A DNA stretch of 64,000 nucleotides from Streptomyces sp. NBC_01446 (GCF_026340095.1 NZ_JAPEPO010000001.1:8080501-8144500); one strand, 5' to 3'. Shown: positions 32,608 through 42,020, numbered from the stretch's first letter. Notes: generated by a model from the letters alone, not told the origin. Translations and numbers: made by a program.

Positions 32608-33614
32608 GTGATGTGCCCATGACCACCCTCGTGAACTCCCCGAAGGGGGATCCGGCGGTGCGTGAGGACACCCCCGGGGCGACGCGCAGGCCGCGCCGCC
32701 CCGGGCGCATCCGCCGCTTGGGGCTGCCGTACCTGCTGCTGCTCCCCGCGCTGCTGCTAGAGATCCTCGTCCACCTGCTGCCGATCGCCATCGGCTTCGT
32801 CATGGCGTTCAAGGAGCTGACCCAGAACTTCCTGCGGGACTGGAGCGCGGCTCCCTGGACCGGCCTCGGCAACTTCGACGTGGCCGTCGACTTCAACGAA
32901 CCCGTCGGAAAGGCCCTGCTCCACTCGTTCTGGATCACCTGCGTCTTCACGCTCATGTCGGTCGGCCTGTGCTGGCTCCTCGGCACGGCGGCGGCCGTCT
33001 TCATGCAGGAGACGTTCACCGGACGCGGCTTCCTGCGGACCCTGTTCCTGGTGCCGTACGCGCTGCCCGTCTACGCGGCCGTGATCACCTGGGCGTTCAT
33101 GTTCCAAAGGGACAACGGCCTGGTCAACCACGTACTCCACGACCAGCTCGGACTCGCCGACGGGCATCCCTTCTGGCTCATCGGCGACAACAGCTTCTTC
33201 GCACTGCTGACCGTCTCGGTGTGGAAGGGCTGGCCGTTCGCGTTCCTGATCGTGATGGCCGGCCTCCAGAACATCCCCAAGGAGCTCTACGAGGCCGCCG
33301 CCATGGACGGCGCGGGCATCTGGCAGCAGATCCGGCGCATCACCCTTCCCTCACTGCGCCCGGTCAACCAGGTGCTCGTACTCGTCCTGTTCCTGTGGAC
33401 GTTCAACGACTTCAACACACCGTTCGTGCTGTTCGGGCGGGCGGCGCCCGAGGCGGCCGATCTCATCTCCGTGCACATCTACCAGTCGTCCTTCGCCACC
33501 TGGAACTTCGGCACCGGCGCGGCCATGTCCGTACTCCTGCTGCTGTTCCTGCTCCTGGTGACGGGGATCTACCTGGTGCTCACCTCACGAGGGAGGAAGG
33601 CCTCCCGTGGCTAG
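32604..33614 (+). CDS. sugar ABC transporter permease 1 (MalF-type)
   Basis: A 336-residue permease with six membrane helices and the EAA loop EAAAMDGAGIWQQIRRITLP. GTG at 32604 overlaps the stop of the binding-protein gene (GTGA), implying coupled translation; ATG at 32619 is the alternative start. It forms a heterodimer with the next permease. There is no ATPase gene in the operon; in Streptomyces such importers share the ATPase MsiK. Confidence 0.93.
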   Translation: MSDVPMTTLVNSPKGDPAVREDTPGATRRPRRPGRIRRLGLPYLLLLPALLLEILVHLLPIAIGFVMAFKELTQNFLRDWSAAPWTGLGNFDVAVDFNEPVGKALLHSFWITCVFTLMSVGLCWLLGTAAAVFMQETFTGRGFLRTLFLVPYALPVYAAVITWAFMFQRDNGLVNHVLHDQLGLADGHPFWLIGDNSFFALLTVSVWKGWPFAFLIVMAGLQNIPKELYEAAAMDGAGIWQQIRRITLPSLRPVNQVLVLVLFLWTFNDFNTPFVLFGRAAPEAADLISVHIYQSSFATWNFGTGAAMSVLLLLFLLLVTGIYLVLTSRGRKASRG

Positions 33615-34488
33615 CCCCACCGTCCCCCGCGGCGCTCCGCGCTCGCCCATGGCGTCCCCGCGCTCCTTCATCTGGTCCCGCCGGATCTTCCTGACCCTGC
33701 TCACGGGCTTCGTCCTGCTGCCCGTCTACGTCATGATCTCCAGCTCGCTCAAACCGCTGGAGGACGTGTCGGGCAAGTTCCGCTGGATGCCCAGCGGGCT
33801 CACCATCCAGCCCTACTTCGACATCTGGAAAACCGTCCCGCTGGCGAAGTACTTCTGGAACTCGCTGATCGTGGCCGGCGCCGCGACGGTCTGCTCCGTC
33901 GTGATCGCCGTCTTCGCCGCCTACGCGGTCAGCCGCTACCAGTTCCGCGGCAAGCGCGTCTTCACGGTGACGGTCCTGTCGACCCAGATGTTCCCCGGCA
34001 TCCTCTTCCTGCTGCCGCTGTTCCTCATCTACGTCAACATCGGCCAGTCCACCGGGATCGCCCTGTTCGGCTCACGCGGCGGACTGATCCTCACCTACCT
34101 CACGTTCTCCCTGCCCTTCTCGATCTGGATGCTCATCGGGTACTTCGAATCGGTCCCCAGGGACCTCGACGAGGCCGCGATGGTGGACGGCTGCGGACCC
34201 CTCAAGGCGCTGTTCCGCGTCGTCGTCCCGGCGGCGATCCCCGGCATCGTCGCGGTCGCGGTGTACGCCTTCATGACCGCCTGGGGAGAAGTGCTCTTCG
34301 CGTCCGTCCTGACGACCGACGCCACCCGCACCCTCGCCGTCGGCCTCCAGAACTACTCCACCCAGAACGACGTGTACTGGAACCAGATCATGGCCGCCTC
34401 GCTCGTCGTGAGCATCCCCGTGGTCGCCGGATTCCTGCTGCTCCAGCGCTACCTCGTCGCCGGCCTGACCGCCGGGGCCGTGAAGTGA
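33607..34488 (+). CDS. sugar ABC transporter permease 2 (MalG-type)
   Basis: A 293-residue, six-helix permease with the EAA loop DEAAMVDGCGPLKALFRVVV-P and a cytoplasmic start after SRRIFLTLLTGFVLLPVYVM. GTG at 33607 overlaps the previous gene by 8 bp, and GAGGAAGG lies upstream. It is partner to permease 1 in the same importer. Its stop overlaps the beta-glucosidase start. Confidence 0.93.
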   Translation: MASPTVPRGAPRSPMASPRSFIWSRRIFLTLLTGFVLLPVYVMISSSLKPLEDVSGKFRWMPSGLTIQPYFDIWKTVPLAKYFWNSLIVAGAATVCSVVIAVFAAYAVSRYQFRGKRVFTVTVLSTQMFPGILFLLPLFLIYVNIGQSTGIALFGSRGGLILTYLTFSLPFSIWMLIGYFESVPRDLDEAAMVDGCGPLKALFRVVVPAAIPGIVAVAVYAFMTAWGEVLFASVLTTDATRTLAVGLQNYSTQNDVYWNQIMAASLVVSIPVVAGFLLLQRYLVAGLTAGAVK

Positions 34489-35909
34489 GCAGTACCCCGG
34501 ACCGTGTCGCCGACCCCTCGCCCGAAAGGACGTCAGTGTCCAAGCCCATCGACTTCGCCGCTCTCCCGAAGGACTTCGCCTGGGGCACGGCCACCTCCGC
34601 CTACCAGATCGAGGGAGCCGTCGCCGAGGACGGCCGTGCCCCCTCGATCTGGGACACCTTCTCGCACACCAGCGGCAAGGTAGCAGGCGACGACCACGGG
34701 GACGTCGCCTGCGACCACTACCACCGCTGGCGCGAGGACATCGCGCTGATGAAGCAGCTCGGCACCAATGCCTACCGGCTCTCACTGGCGTGGCCGCGGA
34801 TCGTGCCCGGCGGCGACGGCCCCGTCAACGCCAAGGGCCTCGACTTCTACGATCAGTTGATCGACGGCCTCCTCGAAGCCGGGATCGAGCCGTCCGTCAC
34901 CCTCTACCACTGGGACCTCCCGCAGACCCTCCAGGACCGCGGCGGCTGGCCCGAGCGGGACACGGCGAACCACTTCGCCGACTACGCCACCGTCGTCGCC
35001 GAACGCCTCGGCGACCGCGTCACCCAGTGGGCCACCCTCAACGAACCCCTGTGCTCGGCCTGGATCGGCCACCTCGAAGGCCGTATGGCCCCCGGGTTCA
35101 CCGACCTGACCGCCGCTGTCCGCGCCTCGTACCACCTGCTGCTCGGCCACGGCCTCGCCACCCGGGCGATCCGCGCCGCGGCGCCCGACGCGCGCATCGG
35201 CATCGTCAACAACCTCTCCACCGTCCAGGCAGCCACCGACCGGCCCGAGGACCTCGCGGCGGCCCACCGCATGGACGGCCACACCAACCGCTGGTGGCTC
35301 GACCCCGTCCACGGCCGCGGCTTCCCCGCCGACATGCGCGACGTCTACAGGGTCGAACTACCCGAGCAGGCAGGCGACGTGGAGACGATCGCCGCCCCGC
35401 TCGACTGGCTCGGCCTGAACTACTACATGCCGGCCATCGTCGCGGACGACCCCACGGGCCCCGCCCCGCACGCCCGCGAGGTGCGCCGCCTCGGCGTCCC
35501 GCGCACCGGCATGGACTGGGAGATCGACGCGAGCGGTATCGAGACCCTGCTCCTGCGGCTCACCCACGAGTACGGCGCCCGCAAGCTCTACGTCACCGAG
35601 AACGGCTCCGCCTTCCCCGATGTCGTACGGCCCGACGGCTCCGTCGACGACCCCGGACGCGTCGAGTACCTGGAAGACCACCTCGCGGCCTGCGCCTCCG
35701 CCGCCCGCAAGGGAGCACCGCTCGCCGGGTACTACGCCTGGTCCCTCCTCGACAACTTCGAGTGGGCCTACGGCTACGACAAGCGCTTCGGCCTCGTCCA
35801 CGTCGACTACAAGACGCAGCGCCGCACCATCAAGGGCAGCGGCCACCGCTACGCGGACATCGTCCGCAGGCACCGGCAGGGGAGGGGACTCAGGGACAAC
35901 GCGGCCTGA
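34485..35909 (+). CDS. GH1 beta-glucosidase
   Basis: A 474-residue glycoside hydrolase family 1 enzyme. Acid/base Glu187 lies in TLNEP and nucleophile Glu372 in YVTENGSAF; the N-terminal signature DFAWGTATSAYQIEGA is present. There is no signal peptide, so it acts on imported glycosides, cleaving terminal beta-glucosyl (or galactosyl) units. GTG at 34485 overlaps the permease stop (GTGA); a second GTG at 34536 has AAAGGA upstream and may be the true start (457 aa). It is the last gene of the ROK-controlled operon, followed by a hairpin. Confidence 0.93.
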   Translation: MSSTPDRVADPSPERTSVSKPIDFAALPKDFAWGTATSAYQIEGAVAEDGRAPSIWDTFSHTSGKVAGDDHGDVACDHYHRWREDIALMKQLGTNAYRLSLAWPRIVPGGDGPVNAKGLDFYDQLIDGLLEAGIEPSVTLYHWDLPQTLQDRGGWPERDTANHFADYATVVAERLGDRVTQWATLNEPLCSAWIGHLEGRMAPGFTDLTAAVRASYHLLLGHGLATRAIRAAAPDARIGIVNNLSTVQAATDRPEDLAAAHRMDGHTNRWWLDPVHGRGFPADMRDVYRVELPEQAGDVETIAAPLDWLGLNYYMPAIVADDPTGPAPHAREVRRLGVPRTGMDWEIDASGIETLLLRLTHEYGARKLYVTENGSAFPDVVRPDGSVDDPGRVEYLEDHLAACASAARKGAPLAGYYAWSLLDNFEWAYGYDKRFGLVHVDYKTQRRTIKGSGHRYADIVRRHRQGRGLRDNAA

Positions 35910-35938
35910 CGCGTTCCCGCGGCTTTTGCGCCCGTACG

Positions 35939-35966
35939 CGCACGCATGTCCGCTTGAATGCGTGCG
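35939..35966 (+). terminator. hairpin after the beta-glucosidase operon
   Basis: CGCACGCAT (35939-35947) and ATGCGTGCG (35958-35966) form a perfect 9-bp stem with a 10-nt loop, 29 bp past the stop. It could also be an operator for the next gene, whose start is 15 bp downstream. Confidence 0.5.
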
Positions 35967-35980
35967 GGATCGCCTCCAGC

Positions 35981-37645
35981 ATGGTCGGGCTGACGAAGCT
36001 CGAGGGTGCGGCGGCATGCCGCGAGGAAGGTTTCCCCATTTCTGGATCGGGCGAGAACCGGAATTTCCGGGGGCGGCGCGGTGCGCGGCGGCGTGCCTGC
36101 CTCGGCGCGCTGAGCGGACTGCTGGCCGGTTACGCGGCCCTGGCCGCCGCCGAGCTGACGGCGGCCGTCGTCCGTCCCCAGGCGAGCCCCGTGGTGGCCG
36201 TGGGAGGCGCCGCCATCGACCGCACGCCGACCGCGCTCAAGGACTGGGCGATCCGGAATTTCGGAACGCACGACAAGCTCGTTCTGCAGCTCGGCATCCT
36301 TGCCGTGCTGGCCGTCCTCGCCGTGGTCCTGGGCCTCGTCGCCGTCCACCACCGCCGCGTCGGATCTGCCGGCGTCCTGCTGTTCGGCGTGATCGGCGCA
36401 CTGGCGGCCACCACGCGCCCCGACTCGACGGGCATCGCCGACGCCGCGCCGTCCGTGGTCGGCGCGCTGGTGGGTGCCTGGCTCCTGTACGCGCTCAGCG
36501 GACGCGCGCGCTCCACGCCGACCGAGGAGCCACCCGAGGGCAGCACCGAACCCGGATGGGACCGGCGCGGGTTCGTCACGCTCGCGACGGCCGCCGCCGT
36601 CATCTCCACCGGCGCCGGGCTGCTGGCCCGGTCGTCGCGCGGCACGCAGGACGTGAACGCCGTGTCCTCACGCAACGGCGTCAAACTGCCCGTTCCGGCG
36701 TCTCCGGGAAGACCCACTCCGGCGGGCGCCCAGTTGGCGATCCCCGGCATCGGCGCGTTCACCACGTCGAACAAGGACTTCTACCGGGTCGACACCGCTC
36801 TGGTGGTGCCGATGGTGGACGCGATGAAATGGCGGCTGCGGATCCACGGCAAGGGCGTTACCCGCCCCGTCACCCTGACCTTCGACGACCTGCTGCGAAG
36901 GCCGCTCATCGAACGCGCCATCACCCTCACCTGCGTGTCGAACGAGGTCGGCGGCTCCCTGATCGGCAATGCCCGCTGGATCGGCGTACGCCTCGCGGAC
37001 GTGCTCGCGGAGAGCGGCGTCAGACCCCCGTCGAAGGGCGGCCCCGCGGACCAGCTGGTCGCGCGTTCCGTCGACGGCATGACGATCGGCAGCCCCGTCG
37101 AGGACATCATGGACGGGCGCGACGCGATGCTGGCGCTGGGGATGAACGGTCAGCCCCTGCCGTTCGCACACGGCTTCCCCGTGCGCATGCTCGTCCCCGG
37201 CCTGTACGGCTACGTGTCGGCCTGCAAGTGGATCGAGGACATCGAGCTCACCACCTTCGCCGACTACGACGCGTACTGGGTGAAACGGGACTGGGCCCAG
37301 CAGGCACCCATCAAGACGGAGTCCCGCATCGACACCCCCAAGCCCTCCGTGAGCCGCGAGGCCGGCACGGTCATGGTCGCGGGTGTGGCCTGGGCGCAGC
37401 ATCGCGGGATCGAGAAGGTCGAGGTCCGCGTCGACGACGGCCCTTGGGAACGGGCGACCCTCGCGGCGGAGGACACCCGCGACACCTGGCGCCAGTGGTC
37501 CTACCCGTGGCAGGCGACCTCCGGAGGACACCGACTCACGGTCCGCGCGACCGACGGCACGGGCCGGACGCAGACGGCGGATCGCGCCGACCCCGTACCG
37601 GACGGGGCGAGTGGCTACCACTCGATCCGAGTGGAGATCGGCTGA
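35981..37645 (+). CDS. membrane-anchored molybdopterin-dependent oxidoreductase (sulfite oxidase-like)
   Basis: A 554-residue protein. Four N-terminal hydrophobic segments (e.g. GALSGLLAGYAALAAAELTA, VLAVVLGLVAVHH) anchor it in the membrane. A Tat-like RRGFVTLATAAAV follows, then a SUOX-type molybdenum cofactor domain with ligand Cys318 (TLTCVSNEVGG), WIGVRLADVL and GYVSACKWIEDIEL. The C-terminus is an Ig-like dimerisation domain (VEVRVDDGPWERATL). Such enzymes oxidise or reduce small sulfur or other substrates at the outer face; the substrate is unknown. ATG at 35981 is the only in-frame start before the first helix; the ribosome site is weak. Confidence 0.88.
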   Translation: MVGLTKLEGAAACREEGFPISGSGENRNFRGRRGARRRACLGALSGLLAGYAALAAAELTAAVVRPQASPVVAVGGAAIDRTPTALKDWAIRNFGTHDKLVLQLGILAVLAVLAVVLGLVAVHHRRVGSAGVLLFGVIGALAATTRPDSTGIADAAPSVVGALVGAWLLYALSGRARSTPTEEPPEGSTEPGWDRRGFVTLATAAAVISTGAGLLARSSRGTQDVNAVSSRNGVKLPVPASPGRPTPAGAQLAIPGIGAFTTSNKDFYRVDTALVVPMVDAMKWRLRIHGKGVTRPVTLTFDDLLRRPLIERAITLTCVSNEVGGSLIGNARWIGVRLADVLAESGVRPPSKGGPADQLVARSVDGMTIGSPVEDIMDGRDAMLALGMNGQPLPFAHGFPVRMLVPGLYGYVSACKWIEDIELTTFADYDAYWVKRDWAQQAPIKTESRIDTPKPSVSREAGTVMVAGVAWAQHRGIEKVEVRVDDGPWERATLAAEDTRDTWRQWSYPWQATSGGHRLTVRATDGTGRTQTADRADPVPDGASGYHSIRVEIG

Positions 37646-37656
37646 CGCCGGTGAAC

Positions 37657-37680
37657 GGCGACGGACCACGGTCCGTCGCC
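37657..37680. terminator. bidirectional terminator between convergent genes
   Basis: GGCGACGGACC and GGTCCGTCGCC form an 11-bp stem with a tiny loop, between the stops of the molybdoenzyme (37645) and the minus-strand beta-helix protein (37694). Confidence 0.85.
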
Positions 37681-37693
37681 CTTCACGGTCGGG

Positions 37694-39508
37694 TCAGGGG
37701 TACGAGACCACGGTCGAGGGCACGGTGGACGTGCCGGACGTGGCGGCGCCGATGTCGTTGATGACGTGCTCGTACTGGCCCTGGCCCCCCAGGGACACGA
37801 CCAGCAGGTCGTGGAACTTCACCCCCGACGTGTTGGGCGCGGCGAAGCCGTGGTCCTGTCGGATGGTGTTGTCCGACGTGTAGTTGCAGTAGCTCCCCAG
37901 TCCCCAGCCCTCGTGCGTGGTGACGGAGTCGGCGACCTTGTACGCGGCGAATCCCTTGACGTTGCCGTCCTGGACGGCGGCCTGGTTCGGGGCGTCGTAC
38001 GCCTTCTCGTTCTGGAAGAAGATCGTGCGGCCGCGCTGGCCGGCCCAGTACACGTCGTACTTGTTGAAGTGCTCGACGAACAGGCCGGTGGCCAGCACGT
38101 CGTCGCCGTTGACGCGCACGCCGTAGTCGGCGCGGTTGGTCTCCCAGCCGACGCCGTCACCGTGGTCGGCGCGCCAGACCCAGGTGTGATCGATGATCGT
38201 GTGCCGGCTGTTGACGACGATGCTGGTGGTTGCCTTGCCGGGGCCGGCGCCGCCGATCCGCACGAAGACGTCCTGGACGGTGATGGGGTTGGCCGAGTGG
38301 TCGGCGGACGCCCCGGAAGGCCCGACTTCCAGCAGGGTCTGCGAGTTGACCGCTCCCGCGTCGATCAGGAACCCGGCCAGGCGCACCCCGTCGACGTCGG
38401 TCACCTTCACCGCCGTGACGCCGTTGTCCGGGATGAGGGTGGCGTAGCCGAGGCCGAGGACCACGGCGTTGGCGCGCTTCACCTCTATCGCCGCGTCGAG
38501 GTGGTAGATCCCGGGCGTGAGAAGGAGGTTGAGGCCCTGGTCGAGCGCCGCGTTGAGGGTGGCGGCGGTGACACCGGGCTTCGCCACGTAGAACTGGGTG
38601 AGCGCGAGCGAGGTGCCCCGGGGTGTGCCGCTGCCCCAGGTGGTGCCGCGCGCGTCGGTTCGCTTCTCGGGCAGGAAGACCTTGTAGTCGGCGCCGTCGA
38701 GGTACAGGAACGGCTTTTCGCGGGACACCGGCGTCGTGTTGAGCGTGGTGTACGGCGGGTCCGGGAAGCTCTGGGCGGGGGCGCCCTCGACGCCGGAGAA
38801 CACCATGTTCCAGACGGCGTTGGTCCAGCCGCCGACGGAACTGTCGCGGGTGTACCACTGCTGCTGCGAGTACGGCCCGACCGTGCCGTCGATGCGGCTG
38901 TCGGCGATGTAGCCGCCGCTGGCCCAGCCGTAGCCGTCGGGGGCGAGGTTGAGGCCGCCTCTCACGTGCATACGGCGGAACGGCGCGGCCTGGGCGACGG
39001 CCCAGCGGTTGGTGCCGTTGACGGGGGTGAGGGCGAGGTTCTCGGCGGAGCGCCAGAAGTTCTGGGTGGCGTTGCCGTTGAACCAGCCGGCGTCGACCGT
39101 GACATCGCCGTTGATCGAGGTGTCGTCGGGGGACAGGCCGAGACCGGCGATCGAGGTGTAGAAGCCGAGTTGGGCGTTGAGGCCGTTGTACGCGCCTGGC
39201 TTGAACAGGAACGCGTAACGGCCGGAGCCGAACTGTGCGGACTCCTGCTGCTTGAAGATCTCGTCCAGCTTGGCCTGGATGCCAGGGGTGGAGGGGTCGA
39301 ACACGATCACGTTCGGGCCCAGGTCACCGCCGCCGGGCAGTGGGTCGGCGGCGGGCGCCGCGGAGGCGGGGGACCCGAGTGCGAGGAGGCCGGGAACGGT
39401 GGCCGCGGTCGCCGCCATGACGCCGAGAACGGTCCGGCGCGAGGGGGTGACGGTACCGGCTGTGGGCGAACTGGACGTGGTTGAGGGGTTCGTGGGGGGT
39501 GTGAGCAT
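37694..39508 (-). CDS. Tat-exported parallel beta-helix protein (adenylyl-cyclase-annotated family, likely glycan-acting)
   Basis: A 604-residue secreted protein. The Tat signal has the twin-Arg motif SRRTVLGVM (Arg24-25) and an AxA cleavage site near ALGSPASAAP. The mature protein has repeating short beta-strands typical of right-handed beta-helices (e.g. ITVQDVFVRIGGAG, IVVNSRHTIIDHTWVWRADH). Streptomyces copies are often annotated adenylyl cyclase, but the sequence shows no cyclase domain; the fold resembles pectin lyases and GH55 beta-1,3-glucanases. The CebR-like operator upstream and the nearby GH1/ABC operon point to beta-glucan or similar polysaccharide use. The catalytic residue is not identified. 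Confidence 0.85.
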   Translation of the reverse strand: MLTPPTNPSTTSSSPTAGTVTPSRRTVLGVMAATAATVPGLLALGSPASAAPAADPLPGGGDLGPNVIVFDPSTPGIQAKLDEIFKQQESAQFGSGRYAFLFKPGAYNGLNAQLGFYTSIAGLGLSPDDTSINGDVTVDAGWFNGNATQNFWRSAENLALTPVNGTNRWAVAQAAPFRRMHVRGGLNLAPDGYGWASGGYIADSRIDGTVGPYSQQQWYTRDSSVGGWTNAVWNMVFSGVEGAPAQSFPDPPYTTLNTTPVSREKPFLYLDGADYKVFLPEKRTDARGTTWGSGTPRGTSLALTQFYVAKPGVTAATLNAALDQGLNLLLTPGIYHLDAAIEVKRANAVVLGLGYATLIPDNGVTAVKVTDVDGVRLAGFLIDAGAVNSQTLLEVGPSGASADHSANPITVQDVFVRIGGAGPGKATTSIVVNSRHTIIDHTWVWRADHGDGVGWETNRADYGVRVNGDDVLATGLFVEHFNKYDVYWAGQRGRTIFFQNEKAYDAPNQAAVQDGNVKGFAAYKVADSVTTHEGWGLGSYCNYTSDNTIRQDHGFAAPNTSGVKFHDLLVVSLGGQGQYEHVINDIGAATSGTSTVPSTVVSYP

Positions 39509-39550
39509 AGGGCGGCTCTCCTGGTTCAGTAAATGAACGAATGAGGGGGG

Positions 39551-39564
39551 TGGGAGCGCTCTCT
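39551..39564. promoter_or_regulatory. LacI/CebR-like operator
   Basis: TGGGAGCGCTCTCT matches the CebR consensus TGGGAGCGCTCCCA at 12 of 14 positions. It lies 43 bp upstream of the beta-helix gene start, placed to repress it. The neighbouring lacI gene is decayed, so control may come from a CebR-type protein elsewhere. Confidence 0.75.
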
Positions 39565-39744
39565 TGGGGTCGAATGCTTCATCTGTGTGAACGATGCGTC
39601 AAGACTTAAATCCAGAATCATCGAAATTAGTGGCGGGCGTGGGGCTGTTGGGGATCGCGTCGAGTCGCCCAGCCGCTCTCGATGCCCCAACACCCTTTCA
39701 ACGAAGAGGTGTTGGCCGTTTCCTGACACGGTCATCGCCCATCT

Positions 39745-40318
39745 GTGGCAGGGCAGCGCGGACGGTGCGTTCGTGTCTCCACCCACGCCGAGGACCCGCT
39801 GCCGGAGCTCCTCGCCGCCGAGCATCTGCTGTCGCGGGGGCGCCGCAGGGTGGCGACGGTGGCGGGGCCTCTGGACGTCCCGGCGGGCCAGGAGCGGCCG
39901 GCGGGGTTTTGCGACGGGATGGAGGGGGCGGCGTCCCTTACGTGCCGATCGCCGAAGGCGGCTTCACTCTCGACAGCGGGGCGGCCGCGATGGAGCGGCT
40001 GCTCGGCCAACACCCCGACATCGGCAGGGTGTTCGCGGCCAACGACCTGATGGCCCAGGGCGTCTGTCAGGTCCTGCGGGAACAGGGGAGGCGGGTGCCG
40101 GAGGACGTCGCGGTCGTCGACTTCGACGACTTGAGCGAGGCCGCCATCCGCAAGCCGCAACTGACCACCGTTCGCCGGCCGGTGGAGGAGACGGCCGGAG
40201 TGATGGCCCGCCTCCTCAAGGAACACATCGAGGGCACGCGGAGCGAGCCCACGTCCCTGATCTCCGAGCCCGAACTGGTGCTCCGGCAGTCGGCGTGGAC
40301 CCAGTGGGCGGAGAGGGG
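39745..40318 (+). pseudogene. decayed LacI-family regulator
   Basis: Recognisable LacI sequence is split over frames: STHAEDPLPELLAAEHLLSR and RRVATVAGPLDVPAG in one, then VPIAEGGFTLDSGAAAMERL, FAANDLMAQGVCQVLREQGR and VAVVDFDDLSEAAIRKPQLT in another, with the frameshift near 39930-39950. An earlier frameshift lies near 39770 (DGAFVS before THAEDP). The whole HTH domain is missing and the stop codon is lost, so translation would run into the terminator. It probably once bound the CebR-like site upstream of the divergent beta-helix gene. Confidence 0.85.
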
Positions 40319-40337
40319 CAGGGCGCCCCTCTCCGCC
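40307..40337. terminator. strong bidirectional terminator
   Basis: GGCGGAGAGGGGC (40307-40319) and GCCCCTCTCCGCC (40325-40337) form a perfect 13-bp stem with a 5-nt loop. It lies at the lost 3' end of the lacI pseudogene and 11 bp past the stop of the secreted-protein gene on the minus strand. Confidence 0.88.
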
Positions 40338-40348
40338 CGTCCGACCCG

Positions 40349-40708
40349 TCAGTCCTGTGTCGAGGTGAGGAACACGGAGCGCAGCTTGAGGCTGTCGGTG
40401 GCCGGCCTGCCGTGCGGACGCAGTGTCCAGGAGTCGCCTTCGCAGTCGGGCCCGGTGAAGACCATGGCCCACTCGTCCGTGTCGTTGTGCGGGGCGAACG
40501 CCGGTTCGGAGGAGCTCGGGTCGGCGACTTCGGGGAGGGTGACGCACTGACGGCTCGGCAGCTCGTGGAGGGTGACCGACTGCGCCCGGCCGTTGAGCCC
40601 GACGAACTTGTACGAGAAGTCCCCGGTGGCTGCCTGGGCGGAGGCCGGAAGGGTCAGCGCGAGGGCGAACGCTGCGAGGGATGCGGCAACGGTGGAGCGA
40701 CGGCGCAT
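40349..40708 (-). CDS. small secreted protein of unknown function
   Basis: A 119-residue protein with a classic Sec signal peptide (MRRRSTVAASLAAFALALTL, cleaved near AQA-ATG). The mature part of about 88 residues has two Cys (RQCVTLPEV, GPDCEGDSW), likely one disulfide. ATG at 40708 is chosen because GAGG lies 6 nt upstream; an earlier ATG at 40723 has no such site. Family unknown; the size and beta-rich pattern resemble small exported Streptomyces proteins. Confidence 0.82.
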   Translation of the reverse strand: MRRRSTVAASLAAFALALTLPASAQAATGDFSYKFVGLNGRAQSVTLHELPSRQCVTLPEVADPSSSEPAFAPHNDTDEWAMVFTGPDCEGDSWTLRPHGRPATDSLKLRSVFLTSTQD

Positions 40709-40863
40709 GGACGGCCTCATCATTCGGTGCTTGGGGAAGGTCCATGGCAGCTTCGCCCATGGGCCCTCCCGTCACGCCGGCGACAGAAGCCGAAAGGATT
40801 CACTGTCGCCCGTTCGGCGGAACTCCCCGAGGCATACCTGGGACGTCAAGCGTACGAGAACGC

Positions 40864-41556
40864 TTACGGCGTACGGCCGTTGAGGGCGAGACGGCCGGCG
40901 ACTTCGGTGGGGAGCGGCGCGAACCCCAGCAGGCCGCTCACGATCCGGCCGGTCTGGCGGTGCCAGGAACCGGCCTGCCGCAGCATCGCGTGGTCGCCGC
41001 CCGGCATCAGCAGCGTGCAGGCTTCGGCGCCCGCGGCAGAGGCCCGGTCGGCGTAGTCGACGGAGGCCTCGGGATCCGTCGTGCGGTCCCGGTCGCCGTG
41101 GAGCAGCACCACGCGCCGGCCGCGCAACTGCGTCACCGGCTCACCCTCCGGACACCACGGAGCGAGTCCCACCACGCCTTGGACGAGCCGATGGCCGCCG
41201 GCGCGCAGCGCCGCACGTCCGCCCATGGAATGACCGACCAGCACGGTCGGCACGTCCCCGGCGCGTACGGCCAGTTCGTCCAGCGCCCGCAGCGCGTCGC
41301 GGAGCGGATCCTCGCGGTCACCGTTCCAGCCCCGGCAGCGATAACGGACGCTCCCCACCAGCAGCCCCGGGTCCTCGCAGGCCCGCTCGACGGCCCGGGC
41401 GAACGGACGCATGCGCGCACTCGCGAGACTCAACCACGGCACCGCTTCCGTCCCCTCGGAGCGGCCACCGTGCAGGACGAGCACCGCGGCCCGCGGCGGT
41501 TCGAGGGCCACGGGTGCCACGAGTGCCGATCGCGGATCGTCGTCCCATACGAGCAC
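40864..41556 (-). CDS. alpha/beta hydrolase, dienelactone-hydrolase-like
   Basis: A 230-residue alpha/beta hydrolase: VLVLHGGRSEGTE (oxyanion region), nucleophile elbow VGHSMGG, LLHGDRDRTTDP with an Asp, and PGGDHAML with the catalytic His. GTG at 41556 is preferred: GGGGAG lies 6 nt upstream. The ATG at 41586 would add ten residues with no ribosome site. Substrate unknown. Confidence 0.85.
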   Translation of the reverse strand: MLVWDDDPRSALVAPVALEPPRAAVLVLHGGRSEGTEAVPWLSLASARMRPFARAVERACEDPGLLVGSVRYRCRGWNGDREDPLRDALRALDELAVRAGDVPTVLVGHSMGGRAALRAGGHRLVQGVVGLAPWCPEGEPVTQLRGRRVVLLHGDRDRTTDPEASVDYADRASAAGAEACTLLMPGGDHAMLRQAGSWHRQTGRIVSGLLGFAPLPTEVAGRLALNGRTP

Positions 41557-41663
41557 GCTGTCTCCCCTTCGTCGTGCCCCGGCCACGTGGCCCGGCGCTG
41601 CGAGGCCATCATGACGAATCCGTAGCCGCGGGCCGAACGGATGGGTGCGAGGCAGCTCGCGCG

Positions 41664-42020
41664 TCAGCGACGGGCGAGCTGCCGCTCCCCTTTCGTCCCG
41701 GGCTCGTACGGCAGTCCGTAGTGCCGGAACAGGGGTTCCTCGTCCTCAGCGGGCAGCACGTCGTCCGTGCCGATCGACGGGCACTCCTTCGCCAGCGCCT
41801 TCGCGTAGCCGACCTTGACGTAGGTCGGCCCGACGACCGCGCCGTCCAGCGGTACGAAGACGAGCCTGTGCCGCGTGGGGAGGCCGATCAGGACGGTGGC
41901 CATGGCCGGCTCGTCGGTCCGGGTGTTCACGTAGACCGCCTCGAGCGTGCCGATCTTGTGGCCGTCCGGGTCGACGACGTCGTAGGAGCGCCATTCACGG
42001 ACATCCGCCGCCTGGATCAT
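41664..42020 (-). CDS. PRC-barrel domain protein
   Basis: A 118-residue protein with an N-terminal PRC-barrel (DVREWRSYDVVDPDGHKIGT, LEAVYVNTRTDEPAM) and a charged C-terminal tail. PRC-barrels bind RNA or proteins in ribosome maturation and stress responses. GAGGGG precedes the ATG. It lies 17 bp downstream of the sigma-factor gene, so the two likely form a stress operon. Confidence 0.88.
   Translation of the reverse strand: MIQAADVREWRSYDVVDPDGHKIGTLEAVYVNTRTDEPAMATVLIGLPTRHRLVFVPLDGAVVGPTYVKVGYAKALAKECPSIGTDDVLPAEDEEPLFRHYGLPYEPGTKGERQLARR

Noticed and set aside
34790..37645. 951-codon plus-strand frame
   Set aside because: The first 1.2 kb is out-of-frame reading of the GH1 gene (Arg/Pro-rich). 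The molybdoenzyme starts at 35981.
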